Source: Marisa cornuarietis (lineage: Eukaryota > Mollusca > Gastropoda > Architaenioglossa > Ampullariidae). From it: 64,000 nucleotides of DNA. Positions 37,901 to 49,700 of this stretch are shown here, one piece after another (positions within the stretch are counted from its first letter, which is position 1; each line of letters opens with the position of its first letter). A model generated the notes under the pieces. That model made no database searches, was not told where the DNA came from, and saw only the letters and a list, made by a program, of their open reading frames with translations. The stretch is from NCBI GenBank assembly GCA_004794655.1, contig SMMW01000001.1, positions 6,295,501 to 6,359,500 on the forward strand, in the 5' to 3' direction. The translations under genes and the position numbers were made by a program.

Positions 37901-38341
37901 ACCATGTTGAAAATCAAATAACAACACCATTTCGCCAAATTAAAGTTCATCGCTGAGTCCGAAGAGCCAATTTACTGGCGTACCCGGCAGAGACCGAAGA
38001 GTCATTCTGATCCACGATTGTGATTCTCTCTTTGCACGATGGGCCCTACCAGCACAGCACGATGAGCCACGACGTGCTCCACGATCGTGGCTCTGCAGTT
38101 TCACCATCGTCTTCAAAATAATAAATTTTAAGCCCATGTTTTTGAACACATAAATATTTTATGACGGGCTAAGAGGGAATTGCGAACACTAATTTCACCG
38201 ACATAACTTATCTTCAACAACGGAACAAATACTGTTTATTTTATATATTGGACAAACCTCCTTCAAATTAAGTTTGCACAACTGACACGCCCCTGTTTTT
38301 TGTGCTGTCTCAAGGTGCTGTTTGGTGTTCGAGTTGCCCAT
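31912..38341 (-). CDS. LRRC57: Leucine-rich repeat-containing protein 57
   Basis: Complete gene on the minus strand with five exons: 38258-38341, 36330-36465, 33077-33345, 32184-32369 and 31912-31953. Phases join to 238 residues (human 239). It starts MGNSNTK, an N-myristoylation-type sequence (Gly2, Ser/Thr near position 6), followed by LETAQKTG, the family's N-terminal signature. About seven short LRRs follow, with LxxLxLxxN patterns such as LRTLDLSFNKI, LEVLNADHNLL and LDVVDLSSNAI. It ends in the very conserved YMERFTATKKKFN. The molecular role is poorly known; a membrane-tethered scaffold is inferred from the myristoylation signal and LRRs. Intron 2 (33346-36329) contains the Tigger transposon. 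The first ATG lies 316 bp from the divergent NTPCR ATG, suggesting a shared promoter. Exon 1 is too short to stand out as an ORF and was found from its MGNS...ETAQKTG signature. Confidence 0.95.
33775..33894 (+). repeat. Subterminal TTCGAAC/TCGGAGT repeats of the Tigger left end
   Basis: The left end carries repeated TTCGAACAAA and TCGGAGTTCGAAC-like words (about 33800-33885). Related TTCGAACAAATCG and TTCGAACAGG words occur near the right end (about 36135-36160). Such arrays are plausible transposase-binding sites; that role is inferred. Confidence 0.6.
34039..35820 (+). CDS. Tigger-type DDE/DDD transposase
   Basis: Uninterrupted 593-residue frame within the Tigger element. Residues about 15-65 form a CENP-B/pipsqueak-type helix-turn-helix (KGVRVSDLAREYSMAKSTIST), and about 85-170 a second CENP-B-type DNA-binding domain (GWFEKFRRRSGIHNVVRHGE). 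The DDE_1 catalytic core follows: FNCDETGLFW (Asp194), LLLMDNAPAHP (Asp311) and LLQPMDQQVI (Asp348), the expected third acidic residue in the pogo/Tigger group. The C-terminal part is Glu-rich (about 438-510) and ends with QVTLDKYF (563-570), which fits a PCNA-interacting box. It would cut and paste copies bearing the matching terminal repeats. There is no sign of frameshift or stop. A domesticated gene is unlikely because both transposon ends are retained. Confidence 0.95.
   Translation: MPPKKVSASSKAATSEKRKVVRTTIAFKKEIIAKYEKGVRVSDLAREYSMAKSTISTILKNKEAVKSSEVAMGVSAISKQRPQVLEEVEKLLMIFINETQLAGDSVNEEMICEKALEVYSYLLKKDPSLIVEGFDFKASIGWFEKFRRRSGIHNVVRHGEAASSDKTAAEKFKINFASFVKQENYLPQQIFNCDETGLFWKKMPRRTYITREEKSMPGHKPMKDRFTLLLCGNASGDCKIKPLLIYHSENPRAFKTNNIMKSKLPVMWRTNSKAWLTRQFCTEWVHEVFGPEVKKYLEEKNLPLRCLLLMDNAPAHPPGLEDDLMEEFDFIKIKFLPPNTTPLLQPMDQQVIANFKKLYTKYLFQRCFEVTNDTELTLRDFWKHHFNIVHCINIVDKAWNAVTYRTMNSAWRKLWPECVTEREFEGFGVAGTSMSAPVEEEEEEPDLVDDIVSVGKSLGLEIDNDDVEELLDEHQAELTTEELLHLQNEQKKKLEEEMSSEEEEARKDAPTSEIKQMCSKWAELQNFVELHHPDKAAATRVINDFNDTVMNHFRKVLKRRQKQVTLDKYFKRKEHPVAESSVAKRSEREITPQ
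35881..35906. repeat. Near-perfect 26-bp palindrome after the transposase stop
   Basis: CGTAATCTT and AAGATTACG flank TCGTACGG; the whole is palindromic except for one mismatched pair. It lies 60 bp after the transposase stop and could act as a 3' stem-loop. Confidence 0.75.
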
Positions 38342-38657
38342 TCTCAGGCTAATTTTAATATTTTATATCATTCTGATGACTTCACTGTTAATGACAAATG
38401 TTTTGATCGTCTGCCGGAAGAGGTCTAGGAGTAGGCTCCCTTACTGGCCCGTGTGTACATTACATCTTTGGAAGAAAGTAGTAGAATCTAACACTACAAA
38501 GTTTTTTATGACCCCATATACTTGTGTTTTTATTACAACCCGATACCCAAACTGTATAATTTTGGTGATTTATAAGTAGGGAAACAACCAAAAAATAAAA
38601 CTACTGTGCCTCCTTGAACGCACTGAAATAAAAACAAGAAGCAGACGATCAGATGAG
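38342..38657. promoter_or_regulatory. Putative bidirectional promoter between LRRC57 and NTPCR
   Basis: This 316-bp gap separates two head-to-head start codons. There is no coding sequence in it and no obvious TATA box placed for either gene. Its role is inferred only from the divergent arrangement and short spacing; the untranslated leaders of both genes must also lie here or overlap. Confidence 0.5.
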
Positions 38658-41600
38658 ATGGCGTCAAATATCAAGCCACCGCGGCTGATATTGTTGACAG
38701 GGCCACCAGGTAATCGAATGAAGTATTTTATATTTAATATGATGCAGCATGTATCAAAATATTGAAAACAATCAGAAGAGAACAATGTTAAATAATTTTT
38801 TAAAAACTGTAACTAATGTTTTAACATCTTATATAATTCTTATTTTCCAAACTTATTTTTTTTATACCTGAATATCGCTTGAATCATTACGCATTACCCA
38901 TTTGTATTATATTAATTTTTAACAAGATTAAATGTTATAGCTTTATAAATTTAGTAGTTTTTTTATTAATGCAGGAGTCGGCAAAACCACGTTAGTGCAA
39001 AAAATATGTGCAGCCCTCAAAGAAAATCACATCTTAGTTCAAGGTTTCTACACTGAAGAAGTGAGGAGTGGTGGCAGAAGGACTGGGTTTGATGTTGTCA
39101 CGCTGTCTGGAAATAGGGGTCCTTTGGCAAGAGTAAGGTAAGACCAGCAAATATAATGAATGCCTCTTTACAAATGGTTTATTAAAGAGCTATTTTATAA
39201 CGCTGCAAAACAGAAACAGTATTTTGAAGTGAGTTCAGAAAAAATATATATATACAGGCATATATCATGTAACAATGTTCTGAAAAATGCAATTAAATAA
39301 ATTCATTAGTGTGCAAACATCAGTGAGTGCATGTGTATGCAGTCCATTTTTTACCAAAAAGTTATCAAGCACGTAACTGTTTTCATCAAACACACTTTGA
39401 AGAAAACAGTTATATATGTGCTGCAAACATAGAACAGTTATATAAACTCAATAACTTCTCTTAAGAAGAATATAGTATATCCTATTTTTTTTAGATTTAC
39501 GTTTAAGATTTCATCCATGAACAAGATCTTTTCTAGACGTGTGCAGTGAATAAAATGCCCCATTAGGTTTTGAAACTTTTAACAAAATTGTTGGTGTCAT
39601 CCCTTTGTTAGTAGTGGAGGCCAGCCACAAGAAACTCAGCGGCATGAACCCAGAGTAGGACAGTACAATGTCAAGTTGCAGGCATTTGAACAGACTGCTC
39701 TTCCTGTGTTAAAATTCCCAGTATGTTTCCTTTTATTATTTTAGTGCATACAGCTAGTTCTTGCTTCCTTTAACCAGTTTTATGTCTTATTTTCAGTTCT
39801 AATTACGGTGGCTAATGTTTTTTTCTCTTGGATAAATTTATGTTTTTTTCTGTTGGGTATATTTTTTCATCATAATGCCTAGTAACTTACCTTGTTTTAT
39901 ATTTTGCTGTGTACTCGTCAAATGATAGACTCGGAGTGTAGCGACTGTATGTGGTGACGATGATGATGCGCATGGTCCTTGCGAGGTCTTTTTTTTCATT
40001 TCGGATGTTTGTGACTGTTAGCACTAGCCGACAAGATGGCGCATCATGGCGGACAGATCCTCTCTCAGGGCTGGTCCGGGCTTCACTTCTCCCGTGAGCT
40101 CTTGCTTCATCTTCGCTCCTCTCCCTCTGTTATCCGGAGTTTTCCTGCGCCACAACTCGACATTCCACTGCTCTCTCCACCTCGTAGATCAAACATTCAT
40201 CCTAAGGCAAATGTTTCCAACGCATTACAGTGTATTGCAGATGTAACTCACAATCTAGACTCAGTTTGTCCTGATGCTCCTAAATTTATTTTAGGAGATT
40301 TCAGTCAGTGACCTAACATCGGTTCTTAAGACCTATCACCAGTATGTGACATGTCCTACTACCCTGGGTAAGACCACACTTGACCTCGTCTATGGAACTG
40401 TGCCACATGCTAACAGATCTCTACCCCTGCCCAGTCTAGGTGCATCATATCATCTGAGGGTGCATCTTGTACCCGTTTATAAACCTGTGTTCAGACGGGT
40501 GCGCCAAACAATTCATTCCACCAAATGCTGGACTGCAGACAACACTGCAAGCTTACAGGGCTGTTTTGAGTGTACCAACTGGGATGTCTTTTTAGACGCA
40601 TGTCCTAATCTGGACGACCTTTTGTGTAGATTGCACAATTCCATCAAAACAGTTTGTGCTTTATCCTTACAACAAACCCTGGGTGACCAAGAGCCTAAAA
40701 GCAGTGCTTAATAAAAAGAAACGTGTTCTTCATGGGTTCTGCCCAAGACAAGAAACTGGTACATGGAGAACTCCATAATGCTATCCGTCAGGCCAAGGTG
40801 AATTATAAGACTAACATAGAGTTTGGTACAAGTAACATCCGAGCAGCTTGGCAGGGACTCAAGAACATGGCCAATGTTGAAGATTGGCTTAAGGAGTCAA
40901 AAGCCAAAATCTTGATCATCCCGGGCGTTGACAGTACGGGCTTACCTAATGCTCTTGATGCTTTCTTTGCTCATTTTGAGACTCATGACTTCTCAAAGAA
41001 AATTAAAGATTTGCTCAGTTCTCTTAACCCTGTCAAGAGGGTTGAGGTTTGTGAAGAATAAGTTGTGGAGCTGTTTCAGCGAGTAAACATTCACAAGGCT
41101 TCAGGTCTGGATGGTATTTGCGGCAGAACATTACGTTTCTGCGAGCACCAGCTTGGAGGCATTTTCCAACACCTTTTTCAGCACTCTATGGATTCACTCT
41201 CCATCCCAGCTGCTTGGAAATTGTCTACCATTGTCCCAGTTCTGAAGAAAGCTTCAGCTCAGCACATCAATGACTTTAGACTTTAGCCTTAACATCATTG
41301 GTCATGAAAGTATTTGAGACAATCATCAAAGCATTGGTTCTAAAATCTACTAACAATTGTCAAACCCTTGCAATTTGCATACCAGTCCAAACGAAGCATT
41401 GATGATGCTAAACTGTTCATCCTCCACACTTTACTCAAACACCTGGAGAATCCACAAGCCCACGCAGGACTGCTGTTTACTGACTTCTCATCGGCCTTTA
41501 ACACCATTCAACCACATCCTAGCTAGAAGACTCCTCAACCAGTTTTCCTTTGATCATCAGCTTGTATCATGGATCATTCACTTTTGGGTTGACAAGCAGT

Positions 41601-44017
41601 AACGAGTACTGGTCAGTGGCACTTTTTCTGACTCAATCACAACGTGCACCGGCTCACCTCAAGGCTGTGTTTTATCCCCGCTTCTGTTTATTCTGTATAC
41701 CAACAGTTGTCGCAGTAACCATGAGGGTCAATATCTTGTCAAATTCTCTGATGACACTGCACTGCTGTCTCTCCTTAGCGGGCCAGTAGATACCCACGGT
41801 GTAGCTTTGGAAGAATTCATTGCCTGGTGCGATGATAATTTCTTAGACCTTAATGTAAGACCAAAGAGATGGTCTTTGATTTTTGTCGGAATTCTCCACC
41901 AAGTCCCGTAAGTATCATCCACGACAAGGAGGTGGAAATTGTTCCTGCTTTTAAATACCTGGGCACCGTCTTCGATAGGTGACTTTGCTGGGATGTCAAC
42001 ACTCAGACTGTCGTGAACAAGGCTCAACAGTGCCTCTTCCTTCTCCGGAAGCTGACGTCTTTCTCTGTCTCCCACCAATATCTTCAGCTCTTTTATAGAT
42101 CGCACATAGAGAGCGTGCTGTCCTTCTCATTTATCTGTTTCTACAACAGTTTATCAGTGAAAGACAAGTGCAGCCTACATCGTGTGGTATCCACCTGCTC
42201 CAAAGTCATTGTGACAGCCCAGAGTGCTCTTCAGACTCTGTATAACAGGCAGACACTTCTGAAAGTGTCTGCAATCCTTCGTGATGACAGGCATGTCCTG
42301 TCAAGAGAATTTGTCCCGCTCCCATCGTGCCGCCGATTTTGTGTACCTGCATGCAGGACCAATTGACTGTGGCTGTCATTCGTTGTTTCGGCCGTGCGAC
42401 TTTTGAATGGTGCTGTGCGAATGAATGAAACATGAATGTGGATGTCTGTTTTTTGCATACAAATGTGTACGATTTTGTTGTTGTTGTTGTTATGGAGCTG
42501 CCATGGAATTGCCCTTCGGGACAAATAAAGTATTATCTTATCTTAGAATATATTCAAAGCTGTGAACCACTTGTTTTTATCTTTTCATCTCATCAGAGTT
42601 CAGCAAGTGAAAAACCAGTACTGGTCATTGATGAGATTGGTAAAATGGAGATGTTCAGTGATACTTTTACACAAACAGTTCGGACATTAATTGCTAGACA
42701 GGATGCTACCGTTCTAGCCACCATTCCAATAGCAAAAGGTCAACCATTACCACTTGTGGAAGAGCTTCGTGCCAAGAAGGATGCTTATATTTTCACAGTA
42801 AGATTTATCATAAAAAATTTTTATGCTTCTGTGATCATACTGTTTTTATTGTATGATTGTAGCACTTCTAAAAACAGAAACAGAAGTCTTCAAAAAATAA
42901 AAGAAGATAGAGCTTAATACATTCATTCATCCCTTGACTGGGACTGGTCAATAGGAGGAGCACATGGATAAATGTGTCAGCTGACAAGGCCCACCACTAA
43001 CGTCTGTCTTGGGCAATATAATGAGCATGTCCTGCACAGGATAACCAGTCCACTCTTTCACATTTGTAAGCCAGTTCTTCCTTTGGCCACTGTGGTGTTG
43101 ACCACCTTCCAACATACCCTGAAGGACAGACTTTAACAAGGGGTCATGCCAGGTCACGACTCTTGCCTGTCGCAGGTAAGGGATCCTAGTGTCCTACGAG
43201 TGTGGTGACCATGCTTTGTACAAAGTCATTGGCTTAATGTTCTCTGTACAATATACGGAGCAGCAATCTCATGCACTTTTCCTCAAGTACGTGGATTACC
43301 CTCTTCAAATTGACAAGCAGGGTCCATGTTTCACACCTGTAAAGCAGGATCGGTACTACGAGGGACTTACACAGATTGTACTTGATTGTAAACATGATGT
43401 TATGCACTTATGCCTCCACCAGACCCTGTTCACTACTGCTGTTTTGATCCTGATGCAATATCTGTCATGAAGATGCTGTCCTTGGAAAGGGTGGCTCTCA
43501 AGTACTTAAAGCTGCTTACCTCTTCAAGCCATATTCTGTTCATGCTGATATCTGCTTGGCCATCATAAGTACTGGTCTTCATTCCATGAGTTTAAGATGT
43601 CAGTCTGTAAGGCCTTGCAGTTTTCTGTTAGCGTATTTGGCTTTCCACCAAGTGTGAGGGCTTCATGCCTGATGTTCTCCTTAAAAATATTGAACAGCAC
43701 AGGCAATAGGGTTCACCCTTGACAGATTCTTGCTACTGTAGTAGACATAAGTACACATTAACTTCAAAAAAGCAACATCTCAATACATATAAAATGTGTA
43801 AAGAGGACTTTTGACAGTGTGCTGATATCGGAATCTTAGGGAATTGATGTTTGAAAACATGTAAGTCTGATGAAAGCATATTTTGGCGTATTTCATTTCT
43901 GCTTTCTTCTCAGAATTTATATACACGTATGTTCTGAATTTGCAGATTTCTAAGGAAAATCGCAATTCCATTTTATCAGAGATTGCTGCAGCTGTCCAGT
44001 TATCAATAAAAACATAA
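38658..44017 (+). CDS. NTPCR: Cancer-related nucleoside-triphosphatase (THEP1-type NTPase)
   Basis: Five exons, 38658-38709, 38975-39137, 39612-39720, 42597-42797 and 43946-44017, join in phase to 198 residues (human about 190). The family hydrolyses nucleoside 5'-triphosphates with low specificity. Seen: Walker A GPPGVGKT (residues 15-22, split across the first intron), the family motifs [21 protein letters not shown] and [13 protein letters not shown], Walker [14 protein letters not shown] (Asp120, Glu121), [15 protein letters not shown], and the conserved end KENRN. An overlapping upstream ATG (38653) is out of frame, so 38658 is used. Intron 3 is enlarged by a LINE (about 39930-42545) and intron 4 carries an antisense LINE piece, yet all splice sites look intact (GTAATC, GTAAGA, GTATGT, GTAAGA donors). 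A poly(A) signal AATAAA lies near 44119. Confidence 0.94.
39930..42545 (+). mobile_element. Rex1/L2/CR1-type LINE in NTPCR intron 3 (broken)
   Basis: A degraded endonuclease end ([24 protein letters not shown]) is followed by the RT region: [69 protein letters not shown] (FADD-box variant), [10 protein letters not shown], and a terminal region ending [11 protein letters not shown]. Several frameshifts and stops separate them. It ends CAAATAAAGTATTATCTTATCTTA, a short-repeat 3' tail typical of this group. The exact 5' border and target duplication are uncertain. Confidence 0.88.
42925..43735 (-). mobile_element. Antisense LINE fragment in NTPCR intron 4
   Basis: On the minus strand one reads [38 protein letters not shown], and [28 protein letters not shown]. 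These are the RT C-terminal motifs of a LINE abundant in molluscs and other marine invertebrates. Stops interrupt it. It is oriented opposite to the LINE in the preceding intron. Confidence 0.85.
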
Positions 44018-46796
44018 CAACCTTTGAAATTGGTGTTGCTAAAATATCCATTAATAGAAATAATTCATTTAAATGCATGGGGCAAGAGCCTTAACATGTT
44101 TGTGATGCATAGTCTCATATTAATAAACAAATCCATGCCACCAGACAGTTAATTTATTTCCACACGGCATTTTCAGTAGCAGTGTCAAATTTTATATCTA
44201 ACCAGCAGAAAATATTGTTCCCATCAATGCTAACACCAAAGGAAAGTACCTAGTTCAACTAAGAACTGGCTCAAGATACAGTGCTAGACCAGATAATTTC
44301 TTGCCCTTGTGTAAACTGTCTGATCTAGCGTTCACTTCTTTTTCCTTGTGTAAAATTAAAACAAATTAGCAGGTGGATTATTAATTTCTGTATATTTTAG
44401 TTTTAGAAAGAGAACCATCAGCTATGAAGATTGTTCTGGAATTTTTTTCAGATAATGTATCATTTCAATACTGTTTTATTTTAGAATTTGCCTGCTGCTT
44501 ATGTGCATGCATGGTATAGACATTGCAAGTCATCCTAGAGAAATTGTGGTGTAGCAGTTAATAGAGAATATGTGGTGACAAGCAAAAGGCACTGACTATG
44601 TAGAAGGAAAAGAGAGCCTTCAGTTATCATCACTTAAACTCTGGAAATTTAGAGGTCTGAAAATAAGCTGTGTCTGTTTAACAATAGAGCCAAAAGTTTA
44701 GTTACAGGTAATGTGTACTGACAGGTGGATTAAAGGATAACAGCATATGTCCTTAAATGACCTCCGTTTTCATAGGTAATAACTTGAGCAGATTTTTAAG
44801 CAAGTCTGCAAGTATTCCTGCATGGAAAGAAAACATGCACACACACACTTTCCAGAGAAACAACAAAACACATTTAATGGTTTTAATATCTTTGAAAAAA
44901 GGATAGGCTATACGTGTCTGAAGTAAAATCATTCAACATATTTGGAGGATGGGAAACAGACGATTGCATTTTGCATATTAAACACATCCCTAGGTAATGG
45001 TCATAAATGAAGCATCAACATCTCACTTTAGCTTCTTAAATACTATGTAAACTGTATATCACTTAAAACATGATCCATTCAAACAAACAAAAAAAAGAGA
45101 ATACTGCATTTAGTGAAAGGGGTTTCAAATTCAGTAGCCACCTTAGACATCAATGTATTGCTTTTTATTCTTGGCAGTTTCCTTACATTCACAACAAACT
45201 GATACATGCTCCAGATTTGTTATAGTGCACACTGATTTCATTCATGGACTGTACAAATCAGAAATCAACAAGTAGCTCTCAAGCTCTATGAAGTGTTTAC
45301 AAAAAATATATATATATATTTTACAACACATTTTCTCTTTCCATATTCCTTTCATTATTCTGGGAATGTAGCACCTACAAAGAAAGATCATAAAAATTCT
45401 TATTATCAGCAGTTGAAATATTAGCATAAGCAATATAACTTTGGTCCCACTACTGTTGACAAAGTTGCTTAAAATTTGTTTTATCTTCATTTGTAAGTCT
45501 TAAACAAGATTTAACAGTTTGACTTTAACAAAAGTTTTTGTTTGAAGTTAAAATGAAATGATTTTTTGTTTTCACTTCTCTTGTCATGAGCCATTCCTTT
45601 TTTACTGTTCAGTCACCCAGCCCAGCCCACACAAAGGATAGTTCTGGATCTTTCAGTACAAAACAGAAAGCAGTACAAGCATTTTGTGAAAATAGGTAAA
45701 ATTCCTTTACATAATGTTCACATTAGTGCCATAGAAGCAGCGGACTGTGTTGGTAACTGATGCGACTATGGCATGAGGAAAGTAAAACCAAGCCAAACCT
45801 GCTCCTGCATGAATGATTAGGTACCAAAAACTGCTTTATGGACAGCAGTCTCTCAGTCACTGGCCTGCAAGTCACAAACTTCACAAGAGTAACCTTCTGC
45901 TTCTAAAGTGAGTTACGGAACCTGCCTTTGTATAATAATAGGAATACAGAACTGAACTAAAAGAAAAACTTGCATTTTTTTTTCTTTTTAAAGGGTATAC
46001 TGTTAAACTGCCCATAAAGCATGTTTTGTCTGCATTATCTCCCTTAAGATTTGACAAGAAGAATTCTTTTTTAAAAATATACATGAGATCTCCCAAATGC
46101 TTTGGAAGTGAGGGGAAAATTCCAAATAGGGAATGGGTTGGTATAAAGACCTGCACATGCCGAAGAGACTGATGTGGGTTTTGAGAGTTCTGCCTGTCCC
46201 ATTCACCTGTATGTCAAATATGTATCACTAAAAATGCAATTTGTCTAATTTTAACTTCACCAAGTCACCACTGAACAAATTATTACCTAAGTTGTAATGC
46301 TTCGGAATCAGCTATTTTTGTCATCAAGGCATGCATGTTTATTTGCCTCCTTTTAGGTTGAAAATAATTATTTTATTTTAAACATATATACATTTCTGAC
46401 TTCTTTTTCTGGATGTGTAACTACTGTACACACCAACAATCTTGCCCAAGTTTATAGCATGTATCACAGAATCATCAGTATCCGTTGTATGGTTGCCAAG
46501 AAATATTATTTATGATAAAAACAAAAGCAGCTTTTTAAGCTGGATAAAACAGAATCAGCTCGATGTGTTTGTTTAAAATGGGATCTAGCATGACCAACTG
46601 CAGGTGAAATCTTCACTCATCACAAAACAAAGCGTACTCAAAAACACAAAACGCACATTTCAAATATATCTCATAATATATTTAGTCTCTACGTCTGCTT
46701 CATTGAAGGTGTCTGCACGCACACACATACTCAAATACATCCTCACACAAATTTCAAGTACGCACAAAAATAACAACTGTCAGACAACAGAAGAAC
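44018..46796. other. Convergent gap between NTPCR and PPP5C
   Basis: Holds both 3' untranslated regions, including AATAAA near 44119 for NTPCR and TTTATT (AATAAA on minus) near 46338 for PPP5C. No other gene was seen. Confidence 0.55.
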
Positions 46797-49700
46797 CTAA
46801 AATAACCCAAATAATGGACTTGCATAGGCCATGGGTTTAACTTTTGGATGAGGCTGCAAAAAAAGGGAAAAGCCCAATAAAAAAGATAGTCCAAATTATG
46901 GTCATATAATATAGATCCATCACTAAATTAGTACAGACTTTTCTTTGCTATTAATATTATTTAACATCAAGTAATTATAAGGTACCAAGACACTGTGACA
47001 TACTGTTTTATGTATGACTTGTGCAAGATTTTGAAATAATAAACAACTGAAACTCACCACTGCATCATATGTAGTGAATTTTGGTTTAAGGTCTGTGCCT
47101 CCTCTCAGTGTAATGAAGGCTCCTTTGTTATGCATGGTATCACTAAATGATATATAAAAAAGACCGAATAGCATGTTCTAATCACAAAGATTAGTGGAGT
47201 AATAGATTTTAAAAAATTAATTAAAGTGAAATATATGACTATATTCAGAGTTGATGACAAGTTACCATAATATAGCACTGTCCTTGGTTTGTGAAGTGTA
47301 TAGTGAATTTTAAATTTTAATCACTTATATTTTTGAAGAAATAAAACTTTTAGAATTTAGGATCAGGACATAGATCATAAACTCCACCTGGAAACACCCC
47401 CTCCCCCCAAAAGCCTGCTGGTCCAAAGCTCAGAAAAAGGACGGTTGGTTGTGGGGTTAGCAACCCCACCCCATAAAACAACCCCTGCTACAGAAACTTA
47501 AACTACATAAGGTTGCAGCCCTATGCTCCACTTGGGGCAAACAGGACTAAGAAGACATGGATCATAACAGATACATATGGCGCTTACCAGTAATTGGGTG
47601 CAGAAAAGACGGTAACACATTTTCCATCATGAGAAACTTCATAGCCTTGATCTTTGACTTCATGGCTGCGTATGATGTAGTCCAGTTTATTGCGTTGAAG
47701 AAATGCTTGTGTTACATTTGGACCAAACTGTATACCTACACCACGCTTACTTGGAGATCTTCCTGTTACAGTCTGTGGGTCAGACCATAAGAGGTCACAC
47801 ATGATACCTGAGAAGACAAAATAATAACACCTTACACAAATTTTAATAGATCAGGGGCCAGTTGCACATAATTCTAAACCTTTAAACTGTTCTAAAGAAG
47901 CAAAATCTCTTCTTTGTCATTTTGATGCATAGCACAAGAACATACACTAAATTGTACTGACAGGACAAAAAGTCAGACTTAAACAACTTTATCTAACTTA
48001 AAGCAGTTAAAGTTTTAAAAATTCTAAAATTGTGTGCACTTTAAACTCATTAACTAAATAGATTTGACCAAAAAAATGTTTACAATTAGAAATGTGTTGT
48101 GCAACTGGCCCCAGGAGTACATGAAAAAAAATGAAATCCAGTTCATACCAACACCTAATGTTGAACCCAACTTGAATGACTGATGCATATTTGATTACAC
48201 GCAGAACTACATGCATTTATCTATATATGAATATTTTTATTTGTCTGGACTGTTTTATTATTATTAGTGCCTACATAGATTCCTACAACATTAATCCCAT
48301 CAGAAAATAATTACTAATTCAGGACACGAACTTTACTAAACTCCTTAATTAAGAACAAATACACACTAGCTATGATCTCCAAAGACATTGATGCACAGTG
48401 GCATAAAAGCCAAATGCAATGCAAAAAAGATATTACACAATTTTCAACAATAAATGCTTTAAATATAACATGTTTGGCCACAATTGTTTTATTCTGAATG
48501 GTCTACAGTCAGTATACATTTGCATAAACCAACCATACTGTGGGTTTTTTCAAATTGACAAACTTAAATTTTGAAACTACATTAAATTTAATAAGACAAA
48601 TAATTATAGGATATAAAAAATAGCATCATTTTTAAGTTGCCGTAAAGCATACCCAGTTTTAAAAAGTAAGGGCCATCTTACGACCTTTCTATCATTAGGG
48701 TCTTAGGACCAGCTTTTTTATGGGCCATCCCCATCTTTTCTCCCTCACTCCTTTCTTTCCCATACTTGTAAGGGGTTAGGTACCCCTCCATCAACATGAA
48801 CTCAAGTCACCTAGAGTCTGATGCTTTTAACCACTTGGCAGTCTGCTTTCCCATAATCCTAATATTTGAAAACTGATACCTGATTCAGGTGGCTGTCTAT
48901 TCCTGCTCACTTTGGCAATGTCATCTAGAGTTACACTGTCATCATCAAACAGTCCTCCATGCATGACCTGAAACAAAAGCATGTTCATGCACCCCAATCA
49001 AAAAAAAAAAAATCCCAATGTTTCCTGAGGAACCAGAAATGTACTATTTTTAAACATAACAGGTAATAATCATCTATGCCTCATGAGGTCAACCATATGA
49101 AAAAATCTACATTTAAGAAGTTTTTCCCTAAAAAGTGAAAAAGAATGTTCGTTACAAATATTGTGAACTTCTGTTTTGAGTAAACTGAATAAAACTACAT
49201 GGCATACACCATCATCATCATTAGCTGTCAGATAACACTTTAACTCATTTAGCTGGTGACAATTTACTGCATAACTTTGACTGCTACTATGTTAATAAGG
49301 AGTGACCAAAGGATGCATGAGGACAATTGTCACACACAGGGCCCAGTGTGTTCACAAAGGACAGTGCTTTACAGATTTGCATGCTTTATAACACTCATTT
49401 GCTACCCAATAACTCAATAACACAATAACTCACCAGAATTTTGTTGTTAATACAATGAGCTAATGGTAACCAGTTAAAAACTTCTGTAAAGAGCTGGCAC
49501 ATTTGGGCAGAAAATCTGTACTGCTAAGGAAAACAAATACTATGAGCTCATTCCCACTAAAATCTTCCACTAGTCTTTTACTTTAATACCACAAGCTCGA
49601 ACAATTTAAAAGAATCCAGATTTGATTTTTTCCATTTAGTCATATCATTTTTCAAATTTAAACAATTTTTTCATGCCACAAGAAAAGGAAATGATTTTTT

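Noticed and set aside
42432..42917. 161-codon ORF treated as a separate gene
   Set aside because: It is NTPCR exon 4 read through both splice sites into LINE tail and intron.
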